From Gammaproteobacteria bacterium (GTDB lineage: Bacteria > Pseudomonadota > Gammaproteobacteria > Arenicellales > Poriferihabitantaceae), in contig VYFG01000084.1 in assembly GCA_009842505.1 (NCBI GenBank), positions 1 through 40,017 of the forward strand: a DNA stretch of 40,017 nt. Direction: 5' to 3'. Below are positions 1-9,273 of the stretch, piece after piece. Position numbers and translations under genes: made by a program. Position 1 is the stretch's first letter. Every line of letters begins with the position of its first letter. The notes beneath the pieces were generated by a model that worked only from the letters and a program-made list of their open reading frames with translations, did not search any database and had not been told where the DNA came from.

Positions 1-331
1 CCTCAGTCAGTTACATCGGGCGGGGTGTTCACGGCCGCGAACATGAACGTTTGATTCCGAAATCTGTTCGTAATCAAATTCACTCAACATGGGTGCTACG
101 CCATCGTGTTAAATTGGTAAGCCTTCGTTCGAGCCGTGATGAAAGGCTGAACTGGATTGAAGAGTACGGGCCCATCCAGCATATCGCCCATGTATCCCAA
201 GTAAATTCGCGAACTGATGAAATACCGATCACGGCTCCACCGAAGGACAGGCAACGGATAGGCGGCGGGAAGGCCGGCAGGGACGAAGTCCAGAGGCGCA
301 TCTCCCCGGGCCATTCCGGGACGGCGGCCAC
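1..331. other. non-coding stretch at the window edge
   Basis: I see no gene here. The open frames in this stretch have no recognisable protein character, and the nearest real gene (minus strand) ends at 332. The sequence is less GC-rich than the following kilobase. No transposase, tRNA or clear terminator is visible. The adjoining gene would be upstream of base 1 and is not in the window. Confidence 0.5.
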
Positions 332-1222
332 TCAGGGTCCGGTCCGAATGATGCCCGCCCCGGCCAGGACGTCGTGCGGAGGCATCCAGATGCCTTCGTG
401 GGGTTGCTGGAACATCCGCTCGAGAAAGTCCTCGCTGACCCCGATGCCGCGCATCAGCGCGATGTCGTGGGCCTGTTCCCGCTTCGGGTCATAGAATGGA
501 ATGGTCTGTTTCAGCTTGCTGTAGTCCACCGCGTACTGGTGGAACCCGAGTCCCGCATCCGGGGCCAGGGTCCGCCGTCCGCCGCCGAGGAATGCCAGCA
601 CGCAGGCGGACAGGCATTCCGCCTCCACATGCGTATCCAGCCCATTGTCGGACACGATCCGAAGAAGCCCCCGGCCCTCGTAGATCGATCCGCCGGGGCT
701 GTTCAGGATCAGCGTCCTTCCGCCCGGGTTCTGTTCCAGGAACGCACGGAAATCCCGCGTTATGCCAAAATCGATCTCCCCGCTGATGGTGTACCGGCCG
801 GTTTCCCGTTCGTATCCGAAACGGTATTTCAGTGACGGTGCGGTCCACACGTTCTCCTGTTCGCTGCGGGTGAATATCATCGTCTGGATGGATTCGACGG
901 TACTGACGAGCAGTACCAGGACCGCGGCCAGCAACGCCCCGAGCAGGGCCGTCTTGATCCCGTCCGCACCGTGCCTGCGGTAGTGAAGTTCGGCGATGCG
1001 AAGAACGCGGGCACCGGCCCAGGGAACCCCCACGAGCTTGGGCAGGATGACCAGGGCGATGCCAATGCCAAGAGGGAGATGGTGGGCCCGGACCAGGGGC
1101 ACCATCACCAGCATGTCCAGGACCAGCAGCAGGGCGAAAGGGAACAGGAAATCCCTGCCGAGCAACCGGTAAAAGGGGAAGTGGCCGCTATCAGGACGTT
1201 CGGCGGCGTGTTTCAATGGCAT
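332..1222 (-). CDS. membrane protein with ClpP/crotonase-like domain (COG3904 type)
   Basis: The protein has 296 residues. The N-terminal part carries about three hydrophobic segments (roughly 24-44, 50-68 and 92-110). It is followed by a soluble domain resembling the COG3904 'predicted periplasmic' proteins of the ClpP/crotonase fold. Visible hallmarks are LNSPGGSIYEG (about 173-183), the nucleophile-like serine in AECLSACVLAFLGGG (Ser205), and a histidine in GLGFHQY (His228). These look like a Ser/His pair of a membrane-bound serine protease, but activity is not established for this family. The gene is divergent from potA across 152 bp and seems to be a single-gene unit. The start with MPLKHAAERP is the first ATG in frame; a later start would remove only soluble N-terminal residues. 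Confidence 0.75.
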   Translation of the reverse strand: MPLKHAAERPDSGHFPFYRLLGRDFLFPFALLLVLDMLVMVPLVRAHHLPLGIGIALVILPKLVGVPWAGARVLRIAELHYRRHGADGIKTALLGALLAAVLVLLVSTVESIQTMIFTRSEQENVWTAPSLKYRFGYERETGRYTISGEIDFGITRDFRAFLEQNPGGRTLILNSPGGSIYEGRGLLRIVSDNGLDTHVEAECLSACVLAFLGGGRRTLAPDAGLGFHQYAVDYSKLKQTIPFYDPKREQAHDIALMRGIGVSEDFLERMFQQPHEGIWMPPHDVLAGAGIIRTGP

Positions 1223-1374
1223 GTAGTGCGGGACCAGTCTTGATTTTGCCGGATATCGCCGTTAAGGTAATCGGAACACCAATTGTAATAAAAGGCCGTC
1301 GTTGATGGACTTCCCACGTCCGGTCGCGGCGAGTTCATAAACCCCTCGAACTGCCGGAGAGAGAGTATCCAGCC

Positions 1375-2472
1375 ATGACCGATTCCCCCCCTCCACTGGT
1401 TCGGTTCGAGAATATACAGAAGAGCTACGACGGCAGGATTCTTGTCGTCAAGGATCTGAACCTCAATGTGGCCCAGGGGGAGTTCCTCACCATGCTGGGA
1501 CCCTCTGGCTCCGGCAAGACCACCTGCCTCATGATGCTCGCGGGATTCGAGCCCGCAACCCACGGGGAAATATTCCTCAAGGACCAGCCGATCAACCGCG
1601 TCCCGCCCCACAAGCGCGGCATCGGCATGGTGTTCCAGAATTATGCGCTGTTTCCGCACATGACGGTGGCGGAAAACCTCTCGTTCCCGCTGGAGGTGCG
1701 CAAGATGGACAAGCCCGAGCGCGAACGCCGCATCAATCGTGCGCTGGAAATGGTCCAGCTCGGCGAGTTCGGTGACCGCCGCCCGGCCCAGCTGTCCGGC
1801 GGCCAGGCTCAGCGGGTCGCCGTGGCGAGAGCACTGGTCTTCGATCCCGACCTGGTGCTGATGGATGAGCCGCTGGGCGCCCTGGACAAGAACCTGCGCG
1901 AGCAGATGCAGTACGAGATCAAGCACATCCACGAGAACCTGGGAGTGACCGTGGTGTACGTGACCCACGACCAGAGCGAGGCGCTGACGATGTCGAACCG
2001 GATCGCGGTGTTCAACGACGGCGTGATCCAGCAGCTGGCACCCCCGGAGGATCTCTACGAGAAGCCCCTGAATGCCTTCGTGGCGAATTTCATCGGTGAG
2101 AACAACCGCCTGCTCGGCAGGATCACCGGTGTGAACGGCGACAGCTGCACCGTGGACGTGGACGGTGGCGGATCCGTGGTCGCCAACAGCATCAACATCG
2201 GGGGCGAAGGCGCCAGGACGACCCTGTCGCTGCGCCCTGAGCGCGTGGCGATCAATCCCGAACCCGGGTCGCTGCCGAATATTTTCGACGCCAACGTCGA
2301 GGAGCTGATATACCTTGGTGATCACATCCGAACACGCGTAGCAGTGTGCGGCCACGACGACTTCGTCGTAAAGATTCCCAATTCCAGCCACCATGCCAGC
2401 CTTGAAGTGGGCAACTCGGTGAAGGTCGGCTGGAATGTCGAGGATTGTCGGGCGCTGGATTCTTCGGATTGA
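1375..2472 (+). CDS. potA: polyamine-type ABC transporter ATP-binding protein (PotA-like)
   Basis: This is the ATPase of a spermidine/putrescine-type importer, 365 residues, acting on the cytoplasmic face of the inner membrane. Walker A is GPSGSGKT (42-49), the signature is LSGGQ (140-144), Walker B is VLMDEP (161-166), and the H-loop is in YVTHDQSEA. A C-terminal TOBE-type domain (from about residue 240) is typical of the PotA/CysA/MalK class. A purine-rich GGAGAGAG lies 12 bases before the ATG at 1375 and supports this start. The gene is first in an operon with a binding protein and two permeases on the same strand. Polyamine specificity is inferred from the family and gene order. Putrescine, spermidine or another cationic amine cannot be told apart. 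Confidence 0.9.
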   Translation: MTDSPPPLVRFENIQKSYDGRILVVKDLNLNVAQGEFLTMLGPSGSGKTTCLMMLAGFEPATHGEIFLKDQPINRVPPHKRGIGMVFQNYALFPHMTVAENLSFPLEVRKMDKPERERRINRALEMVQLGEFGDRRPAQLSGGQAQRVAVARALVFDPDLVLMDEPLGALDKNLREQMQYEIKHIHENLGVTVVYVTHDQSEALTMSNRIAVFNDGVIQQLAPPEDLYEKPLNAFVANFIGENNRLLGRITGVNGDSCTVDVDGGGSVVANSINIGGEGARTTLSLRPERVAINPEPGSLPNIFDANVEELIYLGDHIRTRVAVCGHDDFVVKIPNSSHHASLEVGNSVKVGWNVEDCRALDSSD

Positions 2473-2591
2473 GTCCGGCGCGTGACATCACACCCACCGC
2501 AAGTCGATTGCATGTACATTCCGTATCATTCCTGAAACTTGCTAACCATACTAAACCAAGCTTTATTGGACCCCTAAGAGGAAATCAACAT

Positions 2592-3683
2592 ATGAAAACT
2601 CTGTTCAAGAAAACCCTGATCGCTACCGCGGTCTCCGTCGGTGTGGTCGGTACCGCGTCCGCCAAGGACCTGGTGATCGTCTCCTGGGGCGGCGCCTATA
2701 CCGCCAGCCAGCAGAACGCCTACCATGAACCCTACATGGCGTCGAACCCGGACATCAAGATCATCAACGACGACTCCGGCAACGATGCCGTCGCCAAGCT
2801 GCGTGCGATGGCCGAGGCGGACAACTGGTCCTGGCACCTGGTGGACATGGTGGCATCCGATGCCATCCTGAGCTGCGACGAGGGCCTGATCGATGAGGTC
2901 GACCATGATGCCATTCTGGCCGCGGCGCCCGACGGTACCCCGGCCACCGAGGATTTCGGCAACCTGATCGTATCCCCCTGCTTCATCCCGCAGATCGTGT
3001 ATTCCACCACCTTCGGCTATCGTACCGACCTGGTGAAGGCGGCTCCCACTTCCATTGCCGACGTGTTTGACCTGGAGAAGATCCCGGGCAAGCGTTCGCT
3101 GGAGAAAAAGGCCATCAACAACCTGGAATGGGCATTGCTGGCCGACGGCGTTGCGCCCGACCAGGTGTACGACCTGCTGGGAACCGACGAGGGAGTGGCG
3201 CAGGCTTTCGCCAAACTCGACACCATCAAGGACCAGGTGATCTGGTGGGAAAAGGGCGCCCAGACCCCGCAGTTGCTGGCTGACGGCGAAGTCGTCATGG
3301 GCTCCACCTACAACGGCCGCCTGTTCTCCGTCATCGAGGAGGAAAAGCAGCCCATCGCCATGATGTGGGACTGGCAGGTGTTCGACCTGGACGGCTGGGT
3401 CATTCCCAAGGGTGCGCCCGACAAGGACGAGGTGCTGAAGTACGTCAAGTTCGCCACCGACACCCAGCGTCTGGCTGACCAGGCCAAGTTCATCTCCTAC
3501 GGTCCGGCCCGCGCGTCCTCCGCGCCGCTGGTGGGCAAGCATGCCACCCTCGGAATCGAGATGGGACCGCACATGCCGACCAACCCGGAGAACGCCAGGA
3601 ACACGCTGGTCTACAACTACGAGTTCTGGGCGGACAACGTGGACGATCTCAACGAGCGCTTCACCGCCTGGTTGAACCAGTAA
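2592..3683 (+). CDS. periplasmic substrate-binding protein of polyamine-type ABC transporter (PotD/PotF-like)
   Basis: The chosen start at 2592 gives 363 residues. It is preceded by a strong AAGAGGAA ribosome-binding site (2576-2583) and begins with a clear signal peptide (MKTLFKKTLIATAVSVGVVG, cleavage near TASA-KD). The same frame is open further upstream, but that extension overlaps potA and lacks these signals. The mature part begins KDLVIVSWGGAYTASQ, the usual opening of the PotD/PotF extracellular solute-binding family. It carries the family pattern around GSTYNGRLFSV and the aromatic MMWDWQVFDLDGW. It should capture the ligand in the periplasm and deliver it to the two downstream permeases. 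The ligand is probably a polyamine or related cation, by family only. Confidence 0.9.
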   Translation: MKTLFKKTLIATAVSVGVVGTASAKDLVIVSWGGAYTASQQNAYHEPYMASNPDIKIINDDSGNDAVAKLRAMAEADNWSWHLVDMVASDAILSCDEGLIDEVDHDAILAAAPDGTPATEDFGNLIVSPCFIPQIVYSTTFGYRTDLVKAAPTSIADVFDLEKIPGKRSLEKKAINNLEWALLADGVAPDQVYDLLGTDEGVAQAFAKLDTIKDQVIWWEKGAQTPQLLADGEVVMGSTYNGRLFSVIEEEKQPIAMMWDWQVFDLDGWVIPKGAPDKDEVLKYVKFATDTQRLADQAKFISYGPARASSAPLVGKHATLGIEMGPHMPTNPENARNTLVYNYEFWADNVDDLNERFTAWLNQ

Positions 3684-3696
3684 CCGTCACCGGCTT

Positions 3697-3731
3697 CCAC
3701 CGGTCGCCGGCTTGTGGCCGGCGGCCGGTGG
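3697..3731 (+). terminator. strong GC hairpin between binding-protein and permease genes
   Basis: Two nested perfect arms are visible: CCACCGG (3697-3703) pairs with CCGGTGG (3725-3731), and CGCCGGC (3705-3711) pairs with GCCGGCG (3717-3723). A single T opposite G separates the arms, and the loop is TTGTG. There is no downstream T-run, so it is not a canonical rho-independent terminator. Its place just after the binding-protein stop codon fits a stabilising or attenuating element that keeps the binding protein in excess over the permeases. That role is inference. Confidence 0.5.
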
Positions 3732-3820
3732 GATAACGGATTGACCGGGAATGTGCCCGCCCCCGGCGGTGCATTTCCGGCTGATCCGGAATCGCTGAAC
3801 AGCCGTCTCTGACAGAACAT

Positions 3821-5104
3821 ATGACCAGCGCCACCGCAACCGACGCGAATCCCGCGGGCACCGGCGAGGTGATGACCGCCGACGGCGTGCCGCTCAGGAT
3901 CAGCCTGGCGCGGGCGCGGCGGCGCAGCCGGAACCGTGCGTTGCTGCTCGTGGCGCCCCTGTTCCTGTTCGTGCTCATCACGTTCTTCATCCCGATCCTG
4001 TCCATGCTGTTCCGCAGCGTGGAAAACCAGATCGTGGGGGAGACGCTGCCGCATACGGTCGAGGCACTGCAACAGTGGGACGAGTCAGGCGGCGACCTGC
4101 CTCCCGAGGAAGTTTATGCCGCTCTGGTGGAGGACCTCCGGATCGCCAACGAAACCAAGACCGCCGGCAAGGTGGGGCGCCGGATGAACTACGAGAAGTC
4201 GGGGTTCGCCAGCCTGTTCCGTACCACGGCGAGGCGGATCAAGCGGATCGAGGCGCCCTACAAGGAAACCCTGATCAAGGCGAAGAAAGATTGGGGGGAG
4301 CTGGAAACCTGGCAGGTGCTCAAGCGGGAGAGCGACGCCTATACATTGTCCTATTACCTGGCCGCCGTCGATTTCAGCTATACCCCGACCGGGGAGGTGC
4401 TGAAACTCCCGGATGACCGGAGTCTCTACGTCGGGCTCTTCTGGCGCACCATCTGGATGAGCCTGCTGATCACGGTGCTCTGCCTCATCCTTGCCTATCC
4501 GATCTCCTACCTGCTGTCCACCCTGCCGGTCAAGACCAGCAACCTGCTGATGATCCTGGTGCTGTTGCCCTTCTGGACGTCCCTGCTGGTCAGGACATCC
4601 GCCTGGATCGCGCTCCTGCAGAAGGAGGGGGTGATCAACGACCTGCTGGTCTGGGTCGGCCTGATCGGGGACGAGCACAGACTGACCATGATCCATAACG
4701 CCACCGGCACCATCGTGGCCATGACCCACGTGCTTCTGCCGTTCATGGTGCTGCCGCTGTACAGCGTCATGAAGACCATCCCCCCGAGTTACATGCGTGC
4801 GGCAAGATCGCTCGGAGCCACACCGTTCATGGCGTTCGTCCGGGTCTACATGCCGAACACGGTGCCCGGCATCGGTGCGGGCGCACTGTTGGTGTTCATC
4901 ATCTCCATCGGCTACTACATCACCCCGGCCCTGGTGGGCGGTCAGAGCGGGACGCTGATCAGCAACTTCATCGCGTACCACCTGAGCATTTCCCTCAACT
5001 GGGGCCTGGCCGCGGCGCTCGGGACCATCCTGCTGGTGCTCGTGCTGGCGCTCTATATCCTTTACGACAAGATCGTCGGCATCGACAACATGAAGATGGG
5101 TTGA
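3821..5104 (+). CDS. potB: polyamine-type ABC transporter permease (PotB-like)
   Basis: This integral inner-membrane subunit has 427 residues, longer than the roughly 280-300 usual for PotB. After a polar N-terminus and a first membrane helix (about 40-62) there is a large hydrophilic insertion (about 65-205) before the remaining helices. The charged segment between helices 1 and 2 should face the periplasm. The EAA-type cytoplasmic loop that docks on the ATPase is AARSLGATPFMAFVRVYMPN, followed by the GIGAGALLVFIISIGYYITPALVGG region typical of PotB. No strong ribosome-binding site precedes the ATG at 3821. It is followed by the potC-like gene after 4 bases, so the two are probably translated together. 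Confidence 0.88.
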   Translation: MTSATATDANPAGTGEVMTADGVPLRISLARARRRSRNRALLLVAPLFLFVLITFFIPILSMLFRSVENQIVGETLPHTVEALQQWDESGGDLPPEEVYAALVEDLRIANETKTAGKVGRRMNYEKSGFASLFRTTARRIKRIEAPYKETLIKAKKDWGELETWQVLKRESDAYTLSYYLAAVDFSYTPTGEVLKLPDDRSLYVGLFWRTIWMSLLITVLCLILAYPISYLLSTLPVKTSNLLMILVLLPFWTSLLVRTSAWIALLQKEGVINDLLVWVGLIGDEHRLTMIHNATGTIVAMTHVLLPFMVLPLYSVMKTIPPSYMRAARSLGATPFMAFVRVYMPNTVPGIGAGALLVFIISIGYYITPALVGGQSGTLISNFIAYHLSISLNWGLAAALGTILLVLVLALYILYDKIVGIDNMKMG

Positions 5105-5108
5105 CGAT

Positions 5109-5957
5109 ATGGCGCTTCCTCTGCACGCAACCACGGGTGAAAAGATCTGGTATTACGCCTTTCGCACGATCTGCGGCCTCATCTTCTTCTTCCTGATCGC
5201 CCCCATCATCGTGGTGATCCCGCTGTCTTTCAACGCGGTGCCGTTCTTCACGTTCACCGAGGCTATGCTCACCTTCGATCCGGCGGGCTATTCACTCAAG
5301 TGGTACCAAGATTTCTTCACCGATCTCAACTGGCAGGGAGCGGTGAAGAACAGCTTCATCATCGCGGTGTTCTCCACCCTGATCGCCACGGCGCTCGGCA
5401 CCGTGGCGGCACTTGGACTGAGCCGGCCGGAAATGCCGGCGCGGACGATGATCATGGGCATCCTGATTTCACCGATGATCGTTCCCCTGATCATCGCCGC
5501 TGCGGGGATGTTCTTCTTCTACAGCGATATCGGCCTGGCCTCCACCCACATCGGGGTCATCCTTGCCCACGCCGCCATGGGGACGCCGTTCGTGGTGATC
5601 ACGGTGACCGCCACGCTGGTGGGGTTTGATCACAGCCTCACCCGCGCAGCCGCCATGCTGGGCGCCAACCCCACCCGGACCTTCTTCAAGGTCATCGTAC
5701 CCCTGATCCTGCCGGGAGTGATCTCCGGCGCATTGTTCGCCTTCGTGACCTCCTTCGACGAGGTGGTGGTGGTCCGTTTCGTGGGCAGCTACCAGCAGCG
5801 CACCATCCCATGGGCGATGTTTTCCGGGCTCCGCGAACAGATCAGCCCCACCATTCTGGCCGTGGCCACCTTGCTGGTCATTCTCTCCGTGCTGATGCTC
5901 ACCACGGTGGAGTTGCTGCGTCGGCGGAGTGACCGGATCCGGGGGATCGACCAGTAA
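5109..5957 (+). CDS. potC: polyamine-type ABC transporter permease (PotC-like)
   Basis: This second permease subunit has 282 residues and the usual PotC size. It has about six hydrophobic segments. The EAA loop is AAAMLGANPTRTFFKVIVPL, followed by LPGVISGALFAFVTSFDEVVV, a characteristic PotC stretch. It starts 4 bases after the potB-like stop codon and ends the operon. The next gene, thrC, is convergent. With the ATPase, the binding protein and the first permease it completes a four-component importer. Confidence 0.9.
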   Translation: MALPLHATTGEKIWYYAFRTICGLIFFFLIAPIIVVIPLSFNAVPFFTFTEAMLTFDPAGYSLKWYQDFFTDLNWQGAVKNSFIIAVFSTLIATALGTVAALGLSRPEMPARTMIMGILISPMIVPLIIAAAGMFFFYSDIGLASTHIGVILAHAAMGTPFVVITVTATLVGFDHSLTRAAAMLGANPTRTFFKVIVPLILPGVISGALFAFVTSFDEVVVVRFVGSYQQRTIPWAMFSGLREQISPTILAVATLLVILSVLMLTTVELLRRRSDRIRGIDQ

Positions 5958-5961
5958 CGCC

Positions 5962-5982
5962 CCGGCCACCTGCGGGGGCCGG
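5962..5982. terminator. possible bidirectional hairpin between potC and thrC
   Basis: CCGGCC (5962-5967) can pair with GGCCGG (5977-5982) around a nine-base loop in the 39-base gap between convergent genes. There is no T-run on either strand, so it is only a weak terminator candidate. The gap contains no other structure. Confidence 0.3.
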
Positions 5983-5996
5983 TTCCGGGGTCGGGG

Positions 5997-7397
5997 TTAG
6001 TCCGGTGTGCGCCGGGTTGCCCGGTCGATGAGTCTGCGAACCGCGTCCAGTGAATTGGTCACCGGCCGGAGCCGTTCCTCTCCCTCCATGATGTGCTTCA
6101 GGGAGGGCGGCAGGGGCACGCTGACACCGCAAGCCGTCTCCACCGCGTCGGCAAATTTCGCCGGGTGGGCGGTCCCCAGCACCACGGTGGGAATGCCCGG
6201 CTCTCCATGCTCCCGGGCCGCGGCCACGCCGATCACGGAATGGGGATCCATGACCTCGCCGGAATTCCGGTAGACCCGGCCGATCTCGGCGCTGGTGGCT
6301 CCGTCGTCAAGCCGGTGCGCGGCGAACAGTTCGCGGGCCCTTGCAAGTTCGTCGCCGGCGATCTGAAACCGACCATTGCGGGCGAACTCCTCCATCAGCC
6401 CCCGAATGCGGCCCGCGTCCCGGTCCAGCAGTTCATACAGGTAGCGCTCGAAATTGCTCGAGATTTGTATGTCCATGCTCGGCGACAGGGTGGGACTGAC
6501 GCCCTGCTGCTCCATCCTGCCGGATTCGAAGAACCGGGTGAGGATGTCATTGCTGTTGCTGCCGATGATCAGCCGGTTGATGGGCAGCCCCATCCGGCTG
6601 GCAACATAGCCCGCAAGCACGTTGCCGAAATTGCCCGTGGGCACGGAGAAATTGACTGGCCGGTCCGGCGCTCCCAGCTCAAGCGCCGCGCGGAAGTAAT
6701 ACACCACCTGGGCCGTGATCCGCGCCCAGTTGATGGAGTTCACCGCCGAGAGATTGTGTCGGGCACGGAAGCCGGCGTCGTTGAACATCGCTTTTACCAG
6801 GTTCTGGCAGTCGTCGAAGGTGCCGTCCACCGCGAGGTTGTGTATGTTTTCATCGAGCACGCTGGTCATCTGCCTGCGCTGCACTTCGGACACTTTCCCC
6901 TGGGGATGCAGCATGTAGAGCCTGACGGCCTCGAGTCCGCGGACCGCCTCGATCGCCGCGGAGCCGGTATCGCCGGAGGTGGCGCCGACAATGGTGCAGG
7001 TTTCGCCGCGTTCGCCGAGGAGGTGATTGAACAGGTGCCCCAGGAACTGGAGGGCGAAGTCCTTGAACGCCAGCGTGGGACCGTGGAACAGCTCCATCAC
7101 GTACAGCGAGGTATCCAGCTGTTTCAGCGGCGCGATCGCCCCGTGGTCGAAGCGGGCATACGCCTCCCGCGTCAGTCTGGCGAGGGTATCCCCGGGAATG
7201 TCGTTGCCGGTGAAGCAGGACAGGATACGGAACGCCAGTTCGGGGTAGGGCAGCCCGCGCATGGCGCGTATCCGGTCGGCTTCCAGCGTCGGCCAGGACC
7301 GGGGCAGGTACAGTCCACCGTCTTCCGCGAGACCCTTCAGGGTGACATCTGCAAATCCGAGGTGCGCGGCGGCACCCCGAGTACTTTCATAGATCAC
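5997..7397 (-). CDS. thrC: threonine synthase
   Basis: This enzyme converts O-phospho-L-homoserine to L-threonine, the last step of threonine synthesis, with pyridoxal phosphate in the cytoplasm. It has 466 residues, matching the long bacterial class (Pseudomonas-like). The N-terminus (YESTRGAAAHLGFADVTLKGLAEDGGLYLP) is the standard threonine-synthase opening. The PLP lysine is Lys112 in PTLAFKDFALQF. A glycine/serine-rich phosphate-binding loop is seen in GATSGDTGSAA, and SVPTGNFGNVLAGY is conserved. It stands alone on the minus strand, convergent with the pot operon. hom and thrB are not in the window. Confidence 0.96.
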   Translation of the reverse strand: MIYESTRGAAAHLGFADVTLKGLAEDGGLYLPRSWPTLEADRIRAMRGLPYPELAFRILSCFTGNDIPGDTLARLTREAYARFDHGAIAPLKQLDTSLYVMELFHGPTLAFKDFALQFLGHLFNHLLGERGETCTIVGATSGDTGSAAIEAVRGLEAVRLYMLHPQGKVSEVQRRQMTSVLDENIHNLAVDGTFDDCQNLVKAMFNDAGFRARHNLSAVNSINWARITAQVVYYFRAALELGAPDRPVNFSVPTGNFGNVLAGYVASRMGLPINRLIIGSNSNDILTRFFESGRMEQQGVSPTLSPSMDIQISSNFERYLYELLDRDAGRIRGLMEEFARNGRFQIAGDELARARELFAAHRLDDGATSAEIGRVYRNSGEVMDPHSVIGVAAAREHGEPGIPTVVLGTAHPAKFADAVETACGVSVPLPPSLKHIMEGEERLRPVTNSLDAVRRLIDRATRRTPD

Positions 7398-7504
7398 GTC
7401 GGGATATCTGGGTTTCGCCCGGGTTCGGAGGGCCGCAATTCTACCATCGCCGCTGCCGGCCGGTCCCCACGCGGCATTACCCCGGTTTCAGGACCGGCGC
7501 CGAT

Positions 7505-9064
7505 TCAGTTGCCCCCGGCACCGATTTCATGCGCCTCGAATATCGCGGGCAGTTCCTGCAGCGCGATCTTGCCGAGGGGAGTTCGCGGAAGTTCCTCGAC
7601 GACGGCAATCCGCGAGATCCGGTTGTGGGCGGACACGAGCGCATTGAATTCCCGGATCACACGCCGGGCCTCCCCGGCCGTGTCGTCGCCATCCATCGCC
7701 AGTACGCAGGCCGGCCGCATGTCCACCTCCAGCACGCCGGCCTCCTTGATCGCGGGGTCTCGTTCCAGCAGGGTCTCCAATTCTTCCGGATAAACGTTCT
7801 TGCCGGCCTCGGTCACGATCAGTCGCTTCAGACGGCCGGTGAGGGTGACGCGTCCCTGGTCGTCGATCCGGCCGATGTCGCCGGTCTTGAACCAGCCGTC
7901 CTCGAGAGCCTGGGCGGTCTGTTCGGGATCCTCGTATCCCAGCATGACGTTGGGGCCCTTGATCCAGATCTCCCCCTGGCCGCTTTCGTCGGGTTCATTG
8001 ACCCGTACCTGGACATGCTCCACGGGCTTGCCCACGCTTTCCGGGGCGCTGTCGAAGTTTTCCTGGATGCAGGCAAGGGGGGCGGTCTCGGTCAGGCCGT
8101 AGCCCTGGCGCAGCGGCAGGCCGAGTTCCTGGTAAAAACGGGTGATCCGACCGTCCAGGTGGGAGCCCCCGCTGACCCAGACATTGATCCGTCCCCCGAG
8201 ACGCTTGCGCAGGGGTGCGTTGAGGATCTGCCTGAGCCTGGAAGGGGAGGCCCTGAGCACCCGGCGGTAGAGGGCAAGGCCCTTGCCCCCTTCCCGGAAC
8301 TTCTTTTCCAGGCCCAGCATCACGTTGCGGAACAGCCTGGGGACGGCGATCACCACGGTGACCTTCTCCTCCTCAAGGGCTGCAACGATTTCGCTGGCGG
8401 CCAGAACCTTCGGCGTGACCAGCGAGGCCCCGACATAGTAGGGGAGGTTCACGTTGGCGGTAATGCCCATGGCGTGGGAAAACGGCAGCAGGGAGATGAA
8501 CCGGTCGCCGGGACCGAATCTCTGGATCTTCACCGCGGCCAGTACGTTCGCGGCCAGGTTGCCATGGGACAGGCGCACCACCTTGGGGTTTCCCGTGCTC
8601 CCGGAAGTGTAGAGCCGGGCCGCGACGGCATCCGGATCGTCCGCCGCCGCAATGGCATTTTCCGCAGCGGCCAGTTCCTCTTCAGCGTCCAGGGTAATTT
8701 CCATACGCGGCTCGTGGACGATCCCGGAACCGTGCACCAGCATGATGTCCGGCTTGACCGCGTCAATCTGGGCGGCGATGTCGTGGTCGCTGTTGCCGAT
8801 GTGGATCGGGGCGATCATGCAGCCGATTCGCCATGCGGCCAGGGCGGCCACGGTCCATTCCGGGCCGTTGGGTGCGGTGATGCCCACGGTGGCGCCGGCG
8901 CTGATCCCGGATTTCCGGAGCTTCTGCGCGGTGACCAGGGCCGCCTGGTGGATCTGGCGGAACTGCACCTCCCTGCGGCCTTCCTGCTGGCGGCAGATCC
9001 AGGCCAGGTCGTCCCCGTGCAGCAACAGGGATGGCTCGATCAGCTTCCAGAGATTGCTGGTCAC
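7505..9064 (-). CDS. AMP-dependent acyl-CoA synthetase/ligase family protein
   Basis: This member of the adenylate-forming (ANL) superfamily has 519 residues. Motif A3 is YTSGSTGNPKVVRLSHG (about 152-168). A5 is GYGLTETAPLA, the A7/A8 hinge is WFKTGDIGRIDDQGRVTLTGR, and the C-terminal catalytic lysine is in RTPLGKIALQEL. It therefore activates a carboxylate with ATP, usually to an acyl-CoA. Length and motifs suggest a medium/long-chain fatty acid or aromatic acid ligase, but the substrate cannot be assigned. It lies 107 bp upstream of thrC on the same strand. The 209 bp on its 5' side hold no gene. A role in aromatic acid degradation is possible but there is no operon link. Confidence 0.88.
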   Translation of the reverse strand: MTSNLWKLIEPSLLLHGDDLAWICRQQEGRREVQFRQIHQAALVTAQKLRKSGISAGATVGITAPNGPEWTVAALAAWRIGCMIAPIHIGNSDHDIAAQIDAVKPDIMLVHGSGIVHEPRMEITLDAEEELAAAENAIAAADDPDAVAARLYTSGSTGNPKVVRLSHGNLAANVLAAVKIQRFGPGDRFISLLPFSHAMGITANVNLPYYVGASLVTPKVLAASEIVAALEEEKVTVVIAVPRLFRNVMLGLEKKFREGGKGLALYRRVLRASPSRLRQILNAPLRKRLGGRINVWVSGGSHLDGRITRFYQELGLPLRQGYGLTETAPLACIQENFDSAPESVGKPVEHVQVRVNEPDESGQGEIWIKGPNVMLGYEDPEQTAQALEDGWFKTGDIGRIDDQGRVTLTGRLKRLIVTEAGKNVYPEELETLLERDPAIKEAGVLEVDMRPACVLAMDGDDTAGEARRVIREFNALVSAHNRISRIAVVEELPRTPLGKIALQELPAIFEAHEIGAGGN

Positions 9065-9273
9065 GGCGGTTTCAGGGATGTGAGAGTGTACGGCCTTGTT
9101 TCATTGTTCCTTCCTTTCCGCTGACCATCCAGCGGGATTACCGAATCAATTTAACCACAAACTCGGGAGAGGGACAACGAAAGGTGCCGTTCACCGAGGG
9201 ACCATTCAGCAGCCGGTGCGGAAGGCAGTCCCGGCATCCTCCGGTACCCCGGCCGGGGGATGCGCAGTGAAAG

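Noticed and set aside
1213..3572. Long minus-strand frames opposite potA and the binding protein gene
   Set aside because: His/Val/Asp-rich translations without domains, antisense to well-supported transporter genes.
6093..7793. Very long plus-strand open frame (566 codons) antisense to thrC
   Set aside because: It is antisense to a convincing threonine synthase and its translation is low-complexity, Gly/His/Arg-rich, without motifs. GC-rich DNA gives such mirror frames.
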